Counted from the stretch's first letter, positions 9,260-19,425 are shown. The stretch is DNA of 64,000 nt from Hymenobacter psoromatis (GCF_020012125.1 NZ_JAIFAG010000001.1:3286001-3350000), one strand, 5' to 3'. The notes: generated from the letters alone by a model not told the origin. A program made the numbers and translations.

Positions 9260-12200
9260 ATGGGTCCCGGTGCACTACTGGCAGCTGCCGTAGTGGCTTC
9301 GGTGCTGCTGGCAGCCGCGTGGGCTCCGGCCGGCGCGGCGGGTCGCCGCTACCCGGTTGCGTGGAGTACGTGGGTAAGCCGGCTAGGGTTGCCGGGCCCG
9401 CTGCAAACCGCGCCCGGCCAGGCCGCGCCCGCCGACACCGGCCGCTACCGGCCCAGCCGCCGCCCGCGCCTGCGCACCGTGCGCGACCGCCAGGGTAGCC
9501 GGTTTTCGCCGCGCGGGCGGCGCTCGCCGCTCATCCTACCCCTGCCCAAGAACGTGAAGCTGCAGGTGACGCCCGACGATAGCCTCAAAAACTACAGCGT
9601 GCGCGAAACGGTAGGCGACCAAATAGATTACCGCAACCCTACCATTATCTCGCAGGAGGAGCTGTTGCGCTACCAGGAGCGGCAGGCCATCAACGACTAC
9701 TACCGGCAGAAGGCGATGGGCGGCGTGGCCGGCGCGCCCGTAGCCCCCGGCAGCGCGCAGGCCCAGCGCCTGATTCCTAAAATATACCTCGGGCCGGTGG
9801 CCGACCGCATTTTTGGCGGCTCCTACGTCGATATCCGGCCCGCGGGCTCGCTCACGTTCAAGGCGGGGGCCAAGTACAACGTGAACCGCAACCCCGCCCT
9901 GACCCTGCGCCAGCAGAGCGTGGGCGACTTCATTTTTGAGCAAAACATGAACCTGAGCCTGAGCGGCCAGGTGGGCACCAAGCTCAAACTCACGTTCAAC
10001 TACGACACCAGGGCGGCCTTCGACTTCGATAACCAGATGAAGTTCGACTACGCCGGGCAGCCCACCGACATCATCCGCAAGCTGGACCTGGGCAACGTGA
10101 GTATGCCCCTGAACAACTCGCTAATAACGGGCGGCTCCAACCTGTTTGGTATTAAGACCCAGCTGCAATTCGGGCGGCTCGGCGTGACGGCCGTGGCCGC
10201 GACCCTGCGCGGCTCGCAAGATGAGGTGCGGGTCCAGAACGGGGCCCAGAGCCGCACCTTCGAGCTGAAGGCCAGCCAGTACGAGAAGGACCGGCACTAC
10301 TTTTTGTCGCAATACTTCCGGGATAAGTACGACCAGACGCTGCGCGGCCTGCCCACCGTGCAGAGCGGCTTCGAGATTCGCCGCCTGGAGGTGTGGGTCA
10401 CCAACGACAACCGCACCACCGACAACCTACGCAATGTGGTGGCCCTCGCCGACCTGGGCGAAGCCCACGCGCGACGCCTCTACCGCCCGGCGTTTTACCT
10501 CTCGACCACCGACTCGGGCCGCTACGCGGTACCCAAGAACAGCGCCAACCGCCTCTACGGCTCGCTGACCGCGCCGGGCAGCACCCGCGACAACTTGCAG
10601 GTGGAGACGTTTTTGAACAACCTGCCATTGACGGGCGGCGGCGGCGTACCGCTGATGAAGAACGTGGACTACGAGCGGATGCGCGCCCGCAAGCTCGACC
10701 CGCGCGAGTATACCTTCAATGCTCAGCTTGGCTACGTGAACCTGAACACGGCCCTGCTGCCCGACCAGGTGCTGGCCGTAAGCTACGAGTATCTCTACAA
10801 CGGTAAGCCCTACACGGTGGGCGAAACCCAGACCGAGTACGGCGGCAACGCCAGCCAGAGCGACGTTATCTTCCTCAAGATGCTGAAGGCCACCAACCCC
10901 GGCGTGGGCGTGGTGAATGTGCAGGACCCGCTGGTGAGCCAGTACTACAAGCGGCTTCATAATACGCCGACCTGGGATTTGATGATGAAAAACGTCTACC
11001 CCCTGAATACCTCGCAGATAAACCGGGACAATTTTCAGCTCCAAATTATCTATAAGGACGACATTACGGGGGTAGACTTGATTTCGCTGAAGGAGGGCGT
11101 GCGCATTCAGGGCCTGCCGCTCATTCAGGTGCTGGGGCTGGATAGGGTGAACCCCAACAACGACCGCAACCCGGACGGCAACTTCGACTTTTTCCCCGGC
11201 ATCACCATTGACCCTGAGCTGGGCAAAATTATTTTTCCCAGCGTGCAGCCCTTCGGCTCCTACCTGCGGGCGCAGTTTGACACCACCAACGCCAACCCGA
11301 CCATCGCGGCCGCCGAGCAGGCGCGGGTGCGCCAGTACGTGTACCAGGCGCTGTATGACCAGACGCAGAGCGACGCCCAACAGCAGCAAACCAAGGATAA
11401 GTTTTACCTGCGCGGGCGCTACCAGGGCGTGAGCACCGACGAAATCAGCCTGCCCGGCATTGGGGTGGCGCAGGGCTCGGTGAAGGTGTTTGCGGGCTCA
11501 ACACTGCTTACGGAGGGGGTAGACTACCAAGTATTTTACGACCAGGCCAAGGTCAAGATTCTCAACGCGGCCTACCTCAACTCGGCCAATGAGCTGCGGG
11601 TAACGTTTGAGAAAAACGCCTTGGTGCAGGTGCAGCCGCGCAAGCTGCTGGGAGCCCGCTTTGACTATGCGGCCAATAAGGACGTGCTGCTGGGCTTCAC
11701 GGCCATGCACATTCTGGAAAACCAGGCCCCCGGCATCAACCGCGTGAATATCGGCGACGAGCCGGCCAACAACACCATTCTGGGGGCCGATGTGAGCCTG
11801 CGCAAAGACAGCCGGGTACTCACCAAGCTCGTGGATAAGCTGCCCTTCCTCTCTACCAAGGAGGTTTCGACGGTGGCCTTCACCGGCGAGGTAGCCAAGC
11901 TCATCGCGGGTCAGGCGCAGCTGGGGCGCGGCGAAAACGGCGTGAGCTACCTCGACGACTTCGAGAACGCCCGTACGCCCTACACGCTGGGCGGGCTGGC
12001 CGCCATTCCGTCGTGGCGGCTGGCTGCTACCCCTAGTCCTATCCAGGGCTACGGCATCGACGGCCTGGCCAACGGCTACCAGCGCGCCAAGCTGGCCTGG
12101 TACACCATCGACCAGAGCTATTATACCAATGGCCCCAGCGTGCCGCAGAGCATCACGGCCGCTACGCTTAATAACCACTACACCCGCGGCATTCCGCGCA

Positions 12201-15200
12201 ATGAGGTATTCCCCAACAAGGACCTGGGCGCGACCGGCAACGGCTACGAGTACACCTTCGATATGGCGTACTACCCCGGTGAGCGCGGGCCCTACAACTA
12301 CACGCCGAACGTGCTGGGCGACGGCCGTAATTTTTCCCCGGCGGCGGGCCTGCCCGATAATAAGTTCGGCGGCATTTCGCGGGGTATCACCTTCGATACG
12401 GACTTCGACAACGCTAACGTCGAGTACCTGGAATTCTGGTTGATGGACCCGTTTTTGCCCGGCGACCGGGGCAAGATTGACGACTCGGAACACCCGGCCG
12501 TAAACAACACGACGGGCGGCAACCTCTTCATTAACCTGGGCAACATCAGCGAGGACGTGCTGCGCGACCAGGGCCAGCACGAGTTTGAGAACGGCCTACC
12601 GGTGCCCGGCGACCCGGCCGGCTTCACGCAGCCCTCGCCCTACGGCGTGGTCACTACCCAGCAGTTTCTGACCGATGCCTTCAACGCGACCCCTGGCGCG
12701 CGGGCCAGCCAGGACGTGGGCCTCGACGGCCTGGCCGACGCCGATGAGCAGGTATTTTTCAATGCTATTCCGGGCTACGGGGCGCTGGCTGACCCCTCGA
12801 ACGACGACTTCCGCCACCACCTCGACCCGAGCTACGACGCGGCTAGTACCCAGCTGCTGGGCCGCTACAAAAACTACGATAACTACGAAAATAACTCGCC
12901 CGAAAACTCGCAGCTCAGTTCCACGGCCTACCCCGACAAGGAGGACCTGAACCGCGATAACATCATCCAGAACACCGAGCAGTATTACGAGTACCAGATT
13001 CCGCTGCGGCCGGGCCAGCTTGCGGTGGGCCAGGGCTTTATTACGGACAAGGTAACCAACACGATAACCGTGAACGGGCAGGCCAACGGCGACCCGGTGA
13101 CGTGGTACCAGTTCCGGGTGCCCATCCGCAAGCCCGGCCGCGTGCAGGGCAACAACGGCCAGGAGTTTGGCTATAAGAACATTCGCTTCCTGCGGATGTA
13201 CATGACCAACTGGCAGCAGCCGGTGGTGCTACGCCTGGTGCAGCCGCAGTTCGTGGCCAACCAGTGGCGGCAGTATGCGAGCCGCATCGCGGACCCCCTG
13301 GCCAGCCCCAGCCCCAACATTGGCAACGACGCCGAGGCCTTCACCATCTCGACGGTAAGCGTGGAGGAGAATGGCCCGTCGGCGGCCAGCGTTACGACCA
13401 CCGGGGCCGTGCCCTACGTGGTGCCGCCCAACATCCAGCGCGATATTGAGTACGGCTCCACGGCCGTGTCGCGGCAGCAGAACGAGCAGAGCCTGCGCCT
13501 GACCGTGACCAATCTGAGCGACGGCTACGCCAAGGCCGCGTACAAAAACCTTACTACCAATCTACTGCGCTACAAGCGCTTGCGCATGTACCTGCATGGC
13601 GAGGCGCTGAACGGCCCCATCGCCGACGGCGACGTGCGGGTGTTCATCCGCATTGGCACCGACTACAGCCAGAACTACTACGAGTACTCCATTCCGCTGG
13701 CCATCACGGCCGCGGGCTCTACCGACCAGAGCCTAGTGTGGCCTACGGCCAACGCCCTCGATTTCTCGCTGCAAAGCTTTATCGACGCCAAGGCTAAGCG
13801 CAACCAACAGGCTACGGTCAACTACGTGCTGCCCTTCACCATTCAGGACCCTAACAACCCGAACGCCACCATTACGGTGGTCGGCAACCCCGACCTGTCG
13901 GCGCTGCAAGGGGCCATGATTGGCATTCTGAACCCGGCCGCCAACCAGACCAACCCCGACGCCCGCGCCAAAAGCGTGACGGTGTGGGCCGATGAGCTGC
14001 GGGTATTCGACTTTGACAGCCAGGGCGGCTGGGCGGCCAACGCCCGGATGAACGTGAAGCTCGCCGACCTGGCCAACATCACGGCCACGGGCTCGTTTAT
14101 CGGGGTGGGCTTCGGGGGCTTGCAAGACAAGGCCCAGCAGCGCTCGACCAGCGACGTGCTGCGCGGCGACCTCAACGCCACGGTGGCGGCCGAGAAGTTC
14201 CTACCCCCCCAGGCGCACCTGCGGGTGCCGGTGCTGGTGCAGGTGGGCCGCCAGACCATCACCCCGCAGTACGACCCCCTCGACCCCGACACCAAGCTAG
14301 AGCAGAGCCTGCTGAAATTTAAGGACCCCAACGCGGCGGCGGCGTATAAGAACCTGGTGGTGGACCGCACCACCACCCGCAGTATCTCGGTGCTGAACCT
14401 GCGCAAGGAGCGCGCCCCGACCCAGACTAAAACTCACCCCTGGGATATTGAGAACGTGGCCGTGAGCTACGCCATCACCGAGCGCCTGCACACCGATATC
14501 AACACCCAGCGCGACTACACGCAGTCGTACACCGCGGCCTTGGCCTACACGTACCAGACCACCCCGCGCAACTACACGCCCCTGGCCAGCGTGAAGGCCC
14601 TGGATAACCCGTATCTCAAGATTTTTCAGCAGCTCAACTTCACCCCTCTGCCCTCGCGCTTCTCGTTCCGCACCGACATCGACCGGCGCTACAACGAGCG
14701 CTTTTTGCAGCGCGTGACCGACCCCGGCTCCCTACCCACCACGGCGGGCATTGCGGGCGTGTTCTACAAGTCTTTCTACATCAACCGAATATATGACCTA
14801 AACTGGGCCTTTACCAAGGCCCTGACCTTCGACTACACCGCCACCAACCGCGGCGTGGTAGACGAGGGCGTGGGCCAGAGCGTGGGCAACAGCGACGTCG
14901 CCCTTGGCAACCGCGCGCAGCTCTGGAACAACCTGAAGCGTGGCGGCCGCACCACCAACTTCAACCAGCGCATAGCCATTACCTACCGCCTGCCGCTAGA
15001 TAAGTTTCCGCTTACCGACTGGCTCTCGGCCGATGCGCGCTACGCGGCCAACTATACCTGGCAGGCGGCCTCTACGGCCCTTACCATTACCAACCCCGTG
15101 ATACCCGGCGACACGGTGCTGCGCCTGGGCAACACCATTCAAAATAACGCCGAGATGAGCGCCAATGGCAAGATTGACCTGGTGAAGCTCTACAACAAGG

Positions 15201-16906
15201 TCAAGTTCTTGAACATCATCAACAACGCGCCGCCCCCTACCCCCCCCCGCCCAGCCGAGCCCGACCCCAACAACCCCGGCCGCCCCAAGCCCACCGCGCC
15301 CGACACGGCCCGCAAAGACCCCCTGCGCTTCGTGAAGGCCGTGTTGCGGGCCGTGATGACAGCGCGCACCTTAAACTTCACCTACGTCCGCTCCAACGGC
15401 ACGCTGCTGCCGGGCTACCTGCCGGCTACCCAGCAGGTGGGCCTCGACAACCGCTTTGGCAGCGGGCTGGCTCCCGGCATTCCGTTTATTTTGGGCAAGC
15501 AATACGAGCCTAGCGAGCTGTACGGCTACGCCAACGCGCGGAACTGGTACACGTCTCAGAGCCAATATTTGAACACGCCGCTGTCGAATATTCTGACCGA
15601 AAACCTGACCGCCCGCACCACGCTAGAGCCTTTCCGGGGCTTTAACATTCAGCTGGATTTGCGACGCCAGAAGGTGCGCAACACCGAGGCGTATTACCGC
15701 AAGGCAATTGACACGACTAGTGCCACCTACCAGCAGTTTGGCACGCTGGTGGCCTACGCCGACGGCCGCCTGGCCCCTACCCAGGCGCTGGGCACGGGCT
15801 CATTCAGCACCACCACCGTCACCATCCAGACGCTCTTCGGCGACCTGAGCGCCAACGGCGAAACCAGCAAAGCGTTCGAGCGCTTCGTGCAAAACCGGCG
15901 CATTGTGCAGGAGCGCTTGCAGGCGGCTAACCCAACGTTTACCCAAATAGTGACCTCCACGATAGGTACGCCGGCCGTGACGACGCAGACCAACCAGACG
16001 GTAGGCCTCTACAGCTACAACTCGCAGGACGTGCTGATTCAGAGCTTCCTGGATGCCTACCACGGCAAGTCGTCGGATGGCTACGTGGCGAAGAGCTACA
16101 ACCCGTTCGGCGTCATTCCGCTGCCCAACTGGACCGTTCAGTACAACGGCTTCTCCGATTTGCCGGCCATCCGCAGCGTGTTCCGCTCGTTTACGGTGAA
16201 CCACGCCTACTCGTCGGTGTATAACCTGGGCGGCTACACCACCTCAACCCAATACGCGACCGAGCCTACGTTTGGCAATACCAACAACCCCTTTCCTTAC
16301 ATGCGGAACACGACCGGGCAGTACGTGCCGTACTACGTTATCGGGCAGGTGAGCATTGTGGAGAGCCTGGCACCTTTTATCGGGGTCAACTTCCAGACTG
16401 TGAACAACGTAACCGGCCGGGTGCAGTACAACACCAGCCGCGCCGTGGCTCTGAACGTGACCAACGCCCAGGTAACCGAGCTGCATACCACTGAGCTGAT
16501 TATTGGCCTGGGCTACGCCGCCACCGGCCTCAAGCTGCCCTTCCGGGTGGGCGGCGAGCAGCGCACGCTTAAGAATAACCTCACTGGCCGCCTCGATATG
16601 AGCATCCGCGACAATGCCACCATCCAGCGCAGCATCCTGAACTCGGTTGACCCCGTGGCGGCCGCCCCCGGCTCGGGCACGGTCATTGGCACGCCGGCCG
16701 TAGTGGGCGACCCTGGCACCGCCACCAGCCAGATTACCAACGGCTCGCTGCAAGTGCAGCTGCGCCCCACCGTAGACTACCTGCTCAACGCCCGTCTCAA
16801 CTTGCAATTCTACTTCACCCAAACCATTACCCAGCCCCGCGTGAGCAATGCTTTCCGCAACGCCACTACCGAGGGCGGCGTGCTGCTGCGCTACAGCTTG
16901 CAGTAG
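9260..16906 (+). CDS. sprA: Cell surface protein SprA (gliding motility / type IX secretion translocon)
   Basis: SprA is the giant outer membrane barrel that forms the translocon of the type IX secretion system and is needed for gliding in Flavobacterium. The frame is open from 9203, but I choose the ATG at 9260: it gives a clean signal sequence (MGPGALLAAAVVASVLLAAA) and a protein of 2548 residues, close to the family length. Recognisable parts are the N-terminal region around NYDTRAAFDFDNQMKFDY and SLITGGSNLFGIKTQL, repeated strand blocks such as DFENARTPY, and a barrel-like C-terminus ending VLLRYSLQ. A Pro-rich insertion with APPPTPPRPAEPDP lies near residue 1990 and contains a CTACCCCC word. 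Position between ruvA and gcvH supports the identity. No other secretion-system gene is in the window. Confidence 0.95.
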   Translation: MGPGALLAAAVVASVLLAAAWAPAGAAGRRYPVAWSTWVSRLGLPGPLQTAPGQAAPADTGRYRPSRRPRLRTVRDRQGSRFSPRGRRSPLILPLPKNVKLQVTPDDSLKNYSVRETVGDQIDYRNPTIISQEELLRYQERQAINDYYRQKAMGGVAGAPVAPGSAQAQRLIPKIYLGPVADRIFGGSYVDIRPAGSLTFKAGAKYNVNRNPALTLRQQSVGDFIFEQNMNLSLSGQVGTKLKLTFNYDTRAAFDFDNQMKFDYAGQPTDIIRKLDLGNVSMPLNNSLITGGSNLFGIKTQLQFGRLGVTAVAATLRGSQDEVRVQNGAQSRTFELKASQYEKDRHYFLSQYFRDKYDQTLRGLPTVQSGFEIRRLEVWVTNDNRTTDNLRNVVALADLGEAHARRLYRPAFYLSTTDSGRYAVPKNSANRLYGSLTAPGSTRDNLQVETFLNNLPLTGGGGVPLMKNVDYERMRARKLDPREYTFNAQLGYVNLNTALLPDQVLAVSYEYLYNGKPYTVGETQTEYGGNASQSDVIFLKMLKATNPGVGVVNVQDPLVSQYYKRLHNTPTWDLMMKNVYPLNTSQINRDNFQLQIIYKDDITGVDLISLKEGVRIQGLPLIQVLGLDRVNPNNDRNPDGNFDFFPGITIDPELGKIIFPSVQPFGSYLRAQFDTTNANPTIAAAEQARVRQYVYQALYDQTQSDAQQQQTKDKFYLRGRYQGVSTDEISLPGIGVAQGSVKVFAGSTLLTEGVDYQVFYDQAKVKILNAAYLNSANELRVTFEKNALVQVQPRKLLGARFDYAANKDVLLGFTAMHILENQAPGINRVNIGDEPANNTILGADVSLRKDSRVLTKLVDKLPFLSTKEVSTVAFTGEVAKLIAGQAQLGRGENGVSYLDDFENARTPYTLGGLAAIPSWRLAATPSPIQGYGIDGLANGYQRAKLAWYTIDQSYYTNGPSVPQSITAATLNNHYTRGIPRNEVFPNKDLGATGNGYEYTFDMAYYPGERGPYNYTPNVLGDGRNFSPAAGLPDNKFGGISRGITFDTDFDNANVEYLEFWLMDPFLPGDRGKIDDSEHPAVNNTTGGNLFINLGNISEDVLRDQGQHEFENGLPVPGDPAGFTQPSPYGVVTTQQFLTDAFNATPGARASQDVGLDGLADADEQVFFNAIPGYGALADPSNDDFRHHLDPSYDAASTQLLGRYKNYDNYENNSPENSQLSSTAYPDKEDLNRDNIIQNTEQYYEYQIPLRPGQLAVGQGFITDKVTNTITVNGQANGDPVTWYQFRVPIRKPGRVQGNNGQEFGYKNIRFLRMYMTNWQQPVVLRLVQPQFVANQWRQYASRIADPLASPSPNIGNDAEAFTISTVSVEENGPSAASVTTTGAVPYVVPPNIQRDIEYGSTAVSRQQNEQSLRLTVTNLSDGYAKAAYKNLTTNLLRYKRLRMYLHGEALNGPIADGDVRVFIRIGTDYSQNYYEYSIPLAITAAGSTDQSLVWPTANALDFSLQSFIDAKAKRNQQATVNYVLPFTIQDPNNPNATITVVGNPDLSALQGAMIGILNPAANQTNPDARAKSVTVWADELRVFDFDSQGGWAANARMNVKLADLANITATGSFIGVGFGGLQDKAQQRSTSDVLRGDLNATVAAEKFLPPQAHLRVPVLVQVGRQTITPQYDPLDPDTKLEQSLLKFKDPNAAAAYKNLVVDRTTTRSISVLNLRKERAPTQTKTHPWDIENVAVSYAITERLHTDINTQRDYTQSYTAALAYTYQTTPRNYTPLASVKALDNPYLKIFQQLNFTPLPSRFSFRTDIDRRYNERFLQRVTDPGSLPTTAGIAGVFYKSFYINRIYDLNWAFTKALTFDYTATNRGVVDEGVGQSVGNSDVALGNRAQLWNNLKRGGRTTNFNQRIAITYRLPLDKFPLTDWLSADARYAANYTWQAASTALTITNPVIPGDTVLRLGNTIQNNAEMSANGKIDLVKLYNKVKFLNIINNAPPPTPPRPAEPDPNNPGRPKPTAPDTARKDPLRFVKAVLRAVMTARTLNFTYVRSNGTLLPGYLPATQQVGLDNRFGSGLAPGIPFILGKQYEPSELYGYANARNWYTSQSQYLNTPLSNILTENLTARTTLEPFRGFNIQLDLRRQKVRNTEAYYRKAIDTTSATYQQFGTLVAYADGRLAPTQALGTGSFSTTTVTIQTLFGDLSANGETSKAFERFVQNRRIVQERLQAANPTFTQIVTSTIGTPAVTTQTNQTVGLYSYNSQDVLIQSFLDAYHGKSSDGYVAKSYNPFGVIPLPNWTVQYNGFSDLPAIRSVFRSFTVNHAYSSVYNLGGYTTSTQYATEPTFGNTNNPFPYMRNTTGQYVPYYVIGQVSIVESLAPFIGVNFQTVNNVTGRVQYNTSRAVALNVTNAQVTELHTTELIIGLGYAATGLKLPFRVGGEQRTLKNNLTGRLDMSIRDNATIQRSILNSVDPVAAAPGSGTVIGTPAVVGDPGTATSQITNGSLQVQLRPTVDYLLNARLNLQFYFTQTITQPRVSNAFRNATTEGGVLLRYSLQ

Positions 16907-16989
16907 GGTAAATGAGTAGCCGAGTAAGGAAATGGGTGGCGATGCAGGCCGCCGGAAGCCGGGTAGCGGGCGCGACGCGGGCGGCTACG

Positions 16990-16997
16990 TACTTTTG
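16990..16997 (+). promoter_or_regulatory. -7 box upstream of gcvH
   Basis: TACTTTTG matches the Bacteroidota -7 consensus TAnnTTTG and lies 58 bases before the gcvH ATG. I see no clear TTTG at the -33 spacing, so the call is moderate. Confidence 0.5.
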
Positions 16998-17054
16998 TAG
17001 CCACGCCGACCCAATCCCGCGCCCTTACTCATTTACTCCCTTACTCCTTTACAG

Positions 17055-17435
17055 ATGAACATTCCTGCTATCCTGCACTACACCAAAGACCACGAATGGA
17101 TTAGCGTGGACGGTGATACGGCCACCATCGGCATCACTGACCACGCGCAGCGCGAGCTGGGCGACATCGTGTACGTGGACATCGACACCGTGGATAAGGA
17201 CATCGCGCAGCACGACGTATTTGGCACGGTAGAGGCCGTGAAGACGGTTTCGGACCTGTTTAGCCCCATCAGCGGCACGGTGCTGGAGGTGAACGCGCAG
17301 CTCGCCGACGCCCCCGAAACCGTCAACTCTGACCCCTACGGTTCGGGTTGGCTCATTAAAATGAAGGTGAAGGACCAGGGCGAAATCGCCGGCCTGCTCT
17401 CGGCTGCGGCCTACGGCGAGCTGGTGGGCGCGTAG
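17055..17435 (+). CDS. gcvH: Glycine cleavage system H protein
   Basis: The lipoyl-bearing shuttle protein of the glycine cleavage system, which carries the aminomethyl group between the P, T and L proteins. The 126 residues have the typical start (DHEWISVDGDTATIGITDHA) and the lipoylation motif GTVEAVKTVSDLFSP, with Lys63 as the modified residue. It follows sprA and precedes a VanZ gene, a grouping I recall from many Bacteroidota. The gap to sprA holds an imperfect inverted repeat built from ACTCATTTACTC-like words and a -7 box, so gcvH may have its own promoter. A strong terminator follows. Confidence 0.97.
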   Translation: MNIPAILHYTKDHEWISVDGDTATIGITDHAQRELGDIVYVDIDTVDKDIAQHDVFGTVEAVKTVSDLFSPISGTVLEVNAQLADAPETVNSDPYGSGWLIKMKVKDQGEIAGLLSAAAYGELVGA

Positions 17436-17489
17436 CTGGCGTGGTCCCCGTTCACTGCTTTTTCCTCGCACTCCGCCTACCCCCCAATC

Positions 17490-17531
17490 CAACGTCATGC
17501 TCCGCCCCGCGCGGCATGACGTTGTTTTTTT
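17490..17531 (+). terminator. Rho-independent terminator of gcvH
   Basis: An 11-bp perfect stem, CAACGTCATGC (17490-17500) with GCATGACGTTG (17514-17524), is followed by seven T. Confidence 0.9.
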
Positions 17532-17561
17532 ATGCGGAAGTGAGGTAGGTAGTTGAGCCAG

Positions 17562-17587
17562 TAGCGCGAACTTTCCAATTCGCGCTA
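17562..17587. repeat. Short copy of the TAGCGCGAACTTTCC repeat
   Basis: TAGCGCGAA (17562-17570) and TTCGCGCTA (17579-17587) pair around CTTTCCAA. This is one palindromic arm of the element at 7097-7203, with a single base change. Confidence 0.8.
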
Positions 17588-17649
17588 TTGGCCGCATCCT
17601 TTCTGAACAGAATACCTATCCCCCAACTACCTACCTATTATCACGCTTT

Positions 17650-19368
17650 ATGAAGATTTCCGCCCACCGGCTCTACGGCTTTCTCACGCTGGTCTGGATT
17701 GCCACTATGCTACTGCTGACCCTCACCCCGGCCCAGGATATGCCCGTTACGCCGGCCTGGAAGCTGATTTCCTTCGACACGGCCGCCCACGCGGGCGTGT
17801 TCGCGGTGCTGGCTGGGCTCAGTTGGCTGTGGCTGCGCGGCCGGCCGGGGCAGTCGGCCGGCCGGGCGGCCGGGCTGGTGCTGGTGGGCTGCGTCGCGTT
17901 TGGGGCCAGCATCGAAGTGCTGCAATACGTGATGCATCAGGGCCGCCACGCCGAGTGGAGCGACCTGCTGAGCGATACCATCGGTACGGCGCTGGTAGTA
18001 CTGCTGCTACCCCTGTTGCGCCGCCGGCCGCCGGCCCTGGCGGCCGGGCTGCTGCTGGCATTGGCCCTACCCCTGCGCGCCCAGCCAACCGAGCCTGACC
18101 TACCCCGTGCCCGCCGCACCATCGCGGTACTGGCTTCCAGCAAGATGCGCGGCCGCGGCTACGTGCGGCAGGGCGAGCACCGGGCCGCCGCCTACCTGCG
18201 CGGTCGCCTGCAACAACTGGCCTTACAACCGCTGGCTCCTAGTTATACTCAACCCTTTACGCTGGATGTGAACACCTTTCCGGGGAAGTTGAGCCTGAAG
18301 CTGGCTTTATCAAAGCAGGCTTCCGCGGCTATTTTGCCGCGGCAAGTGACGTTGCGGCCGGGTATTGACTTTATCGCCGCGCCTGCGTGCCCCTCGGTTG
18401 GGCTCAGCACTTATTACCTAAACTACCCCGATACGCTGGCTTACCAAGATGCGATGGCGGCCAACACGCAATTATTTTCCGGCCGGCTCGACCCAGCTTA
18501 CGGCGGCGCGCTGTTGGTGCGGGCACGTGACGAGACGTTACTTAACCAGCCAGCCAACGCAGCTTTGGCCGCCCAATATGCCAATTCCCCGCACCTTGAC
18601 ATCGTGCCCAAGCTCACGGCTTCCCTGGCGGACGGGCAAGAGCAGCATCCGCAACTGGAAGTGCTCGCCGCCAGCCTACCCGTCTGGGCTACGAGCAACG
18701 AGGCGCTGGTTACGCTGCAAGTTGATGCCCGGCTCCGCCGCGCCTACCCCACCCAAAACCTGGCGGCCGTGGTGCGTGGGCGCACGCAGCCCGATAGCTT
18801 TCTAGTGGTATCGGCGCACTACGACCATCTGGGCACGATGGGCAAGCACGTTTATTTCCCCGGTGCCAACGACAACGCCAGCGGCGTGGCGCTGCTGCTG
18901 GAGCTGGCCGCGCACTACGCCCGGCCCGAAAACCAGCCGGCCTGCTCGGTGGCCTTTCTGCTGTTCGGGGCCGAGGAGGCGGGGCTGGTGGGCTCCACGT
19001 ACTTCGTGCAGCACCCGCTCATCCCCCTGGCCCGCATCAAATTTCTGCTCAACCTCGACCTGCTGGGTACCGGCGAGGAGGGTGCCACCGTCGTCAACGG
19101 CCGCACCTACCCAGTGGCCTACCAGCGCCTCACGGCTCTCAACGACGCCCACCACTACCTGCCGCGCCTCACTGCCCGCGGCCCGGCCGCCAACTCCGAC
19201 CACTTTCCGTTTTCGGAAGCCGGGGTACCGGCTTTTTTTATGTACACCCGCGGCGGTAGCCTCGCCTACCACGACGTGCACGACCAGCCGGCCGCGCTCT
19301 CGCTGGCCGGCTTCGCCGGCGCGTTTGGCCTGGCCCGCGATTTTTTGAACGCACAGGGCGCGCAGTAG
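17650..19368 (+). CDS. VanZ-like membrane domain fused to an M28 zinc peptidase
   Basis: Residues 1-125 are a VanZ-family module with about four membrane segments (FLTLVWIATMLLLTLTP, AAHAGVFAVLAGLSWLW, SIEVLQYVMHQGRHAEWSD). Residues 127-145 look like a second signal sequence (PPALAAGLLLALALPLRAQ), and residues 150-572 are an M28 aminopeptidase. Its zinc ligands are present: His390 and Asp392 in SAHYDHLG, Asp408 in GANDNASG, Glu442-Glu443 in GAEEAGL, Asp470 in NLDLLG, and His541 or His544 in YHDVHDQP. The two parts are normally separate proteins. They are in one frame with no stop between them; an in-frame TTG at 18016, just before RRRPPALAAG, could start the peptidase separately. The VanZ part sits in its usual place behind gcvH. 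Confidence 0.85.
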   Translation: MKISAHRLYGFLTLVWIATMLLLTLTPAQDMPVTPAWKLISFDTAAHAGVFAVLAGLSWLWLRGRPGQSAGRAAGLVLVGCVAFGASIEVLQYVMHQGRHAEWSDLLSDTIGTALVVLLLPLLRRRPPALAAGLLLALALPLRAQPTEPDLPRARRTIAVLASSKMRGRGYVRQGEHRAAAYLRGRLQQLALQPLAPSYTQPFTLDVNTFPGKLSLKLALSKQASAAILPRQVTLRPGIDFIAAPACPSVGLSTYYLNYPDTLAYQDAMAANTQLFSGRLDPAYGGALLVRARDETLLNQPANAALAAQYANSPHLDIVPKLTASLADGQEQHPQLEVLAASLPVWATSNEALVTLQVDARLRRAYPTQNLAAVVRGRTQPDSFLVVSAHYDHLGTMGKHVYFPGANDNASGVALLLELAAHYARPENQPACSVAFLLFGAEEAGLVGSTYFVQHPLIPLARIKFLLNLDLLGTGEEGATVVNGRTYPVAYQRLTALNDAHHYLPRLTARGPAANSDHFPFSEAGVPAFFMYTRGGSLAYHDVHDQPAALSLAGFAGAFGLARDFLNAQGAQ

Positions 19369-19420
19369 CGCTAACTTTCCAGTTCGGGGGCGAGCGCAGC
19401 GAGCAGCTCGCGTTAGCGCC
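19366..19420. repeat. Diverged copy of the TAGCGCGAACTTTCC repeat at a stop codon
   Basis: TAGCGCTAACTTTCCAG starts with the TAG stop of the VanZ-M28 gene, followed by GCGAGCGCAGCGAGCAG, which resembles the inner part of the 7097-7203 element. As at maeB, the repeat supplies the stop codon. Confidence 0.75.
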
Positions 19421-19425
19421 AGGCG

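Noticed and set aside
11498..12580. A 360-codon minus-strand frame inside sprA
   Set aside because: High GC gives long antisense frames; the His/Val/Gly/Ala-rich product is typical of them and sprA is certain.
17025..17054. Glycine riboswitch before gcvH
   Set aside because: The leader contains only simple ACTC-type repeats and a -7 box, with no conserved aptamer core.
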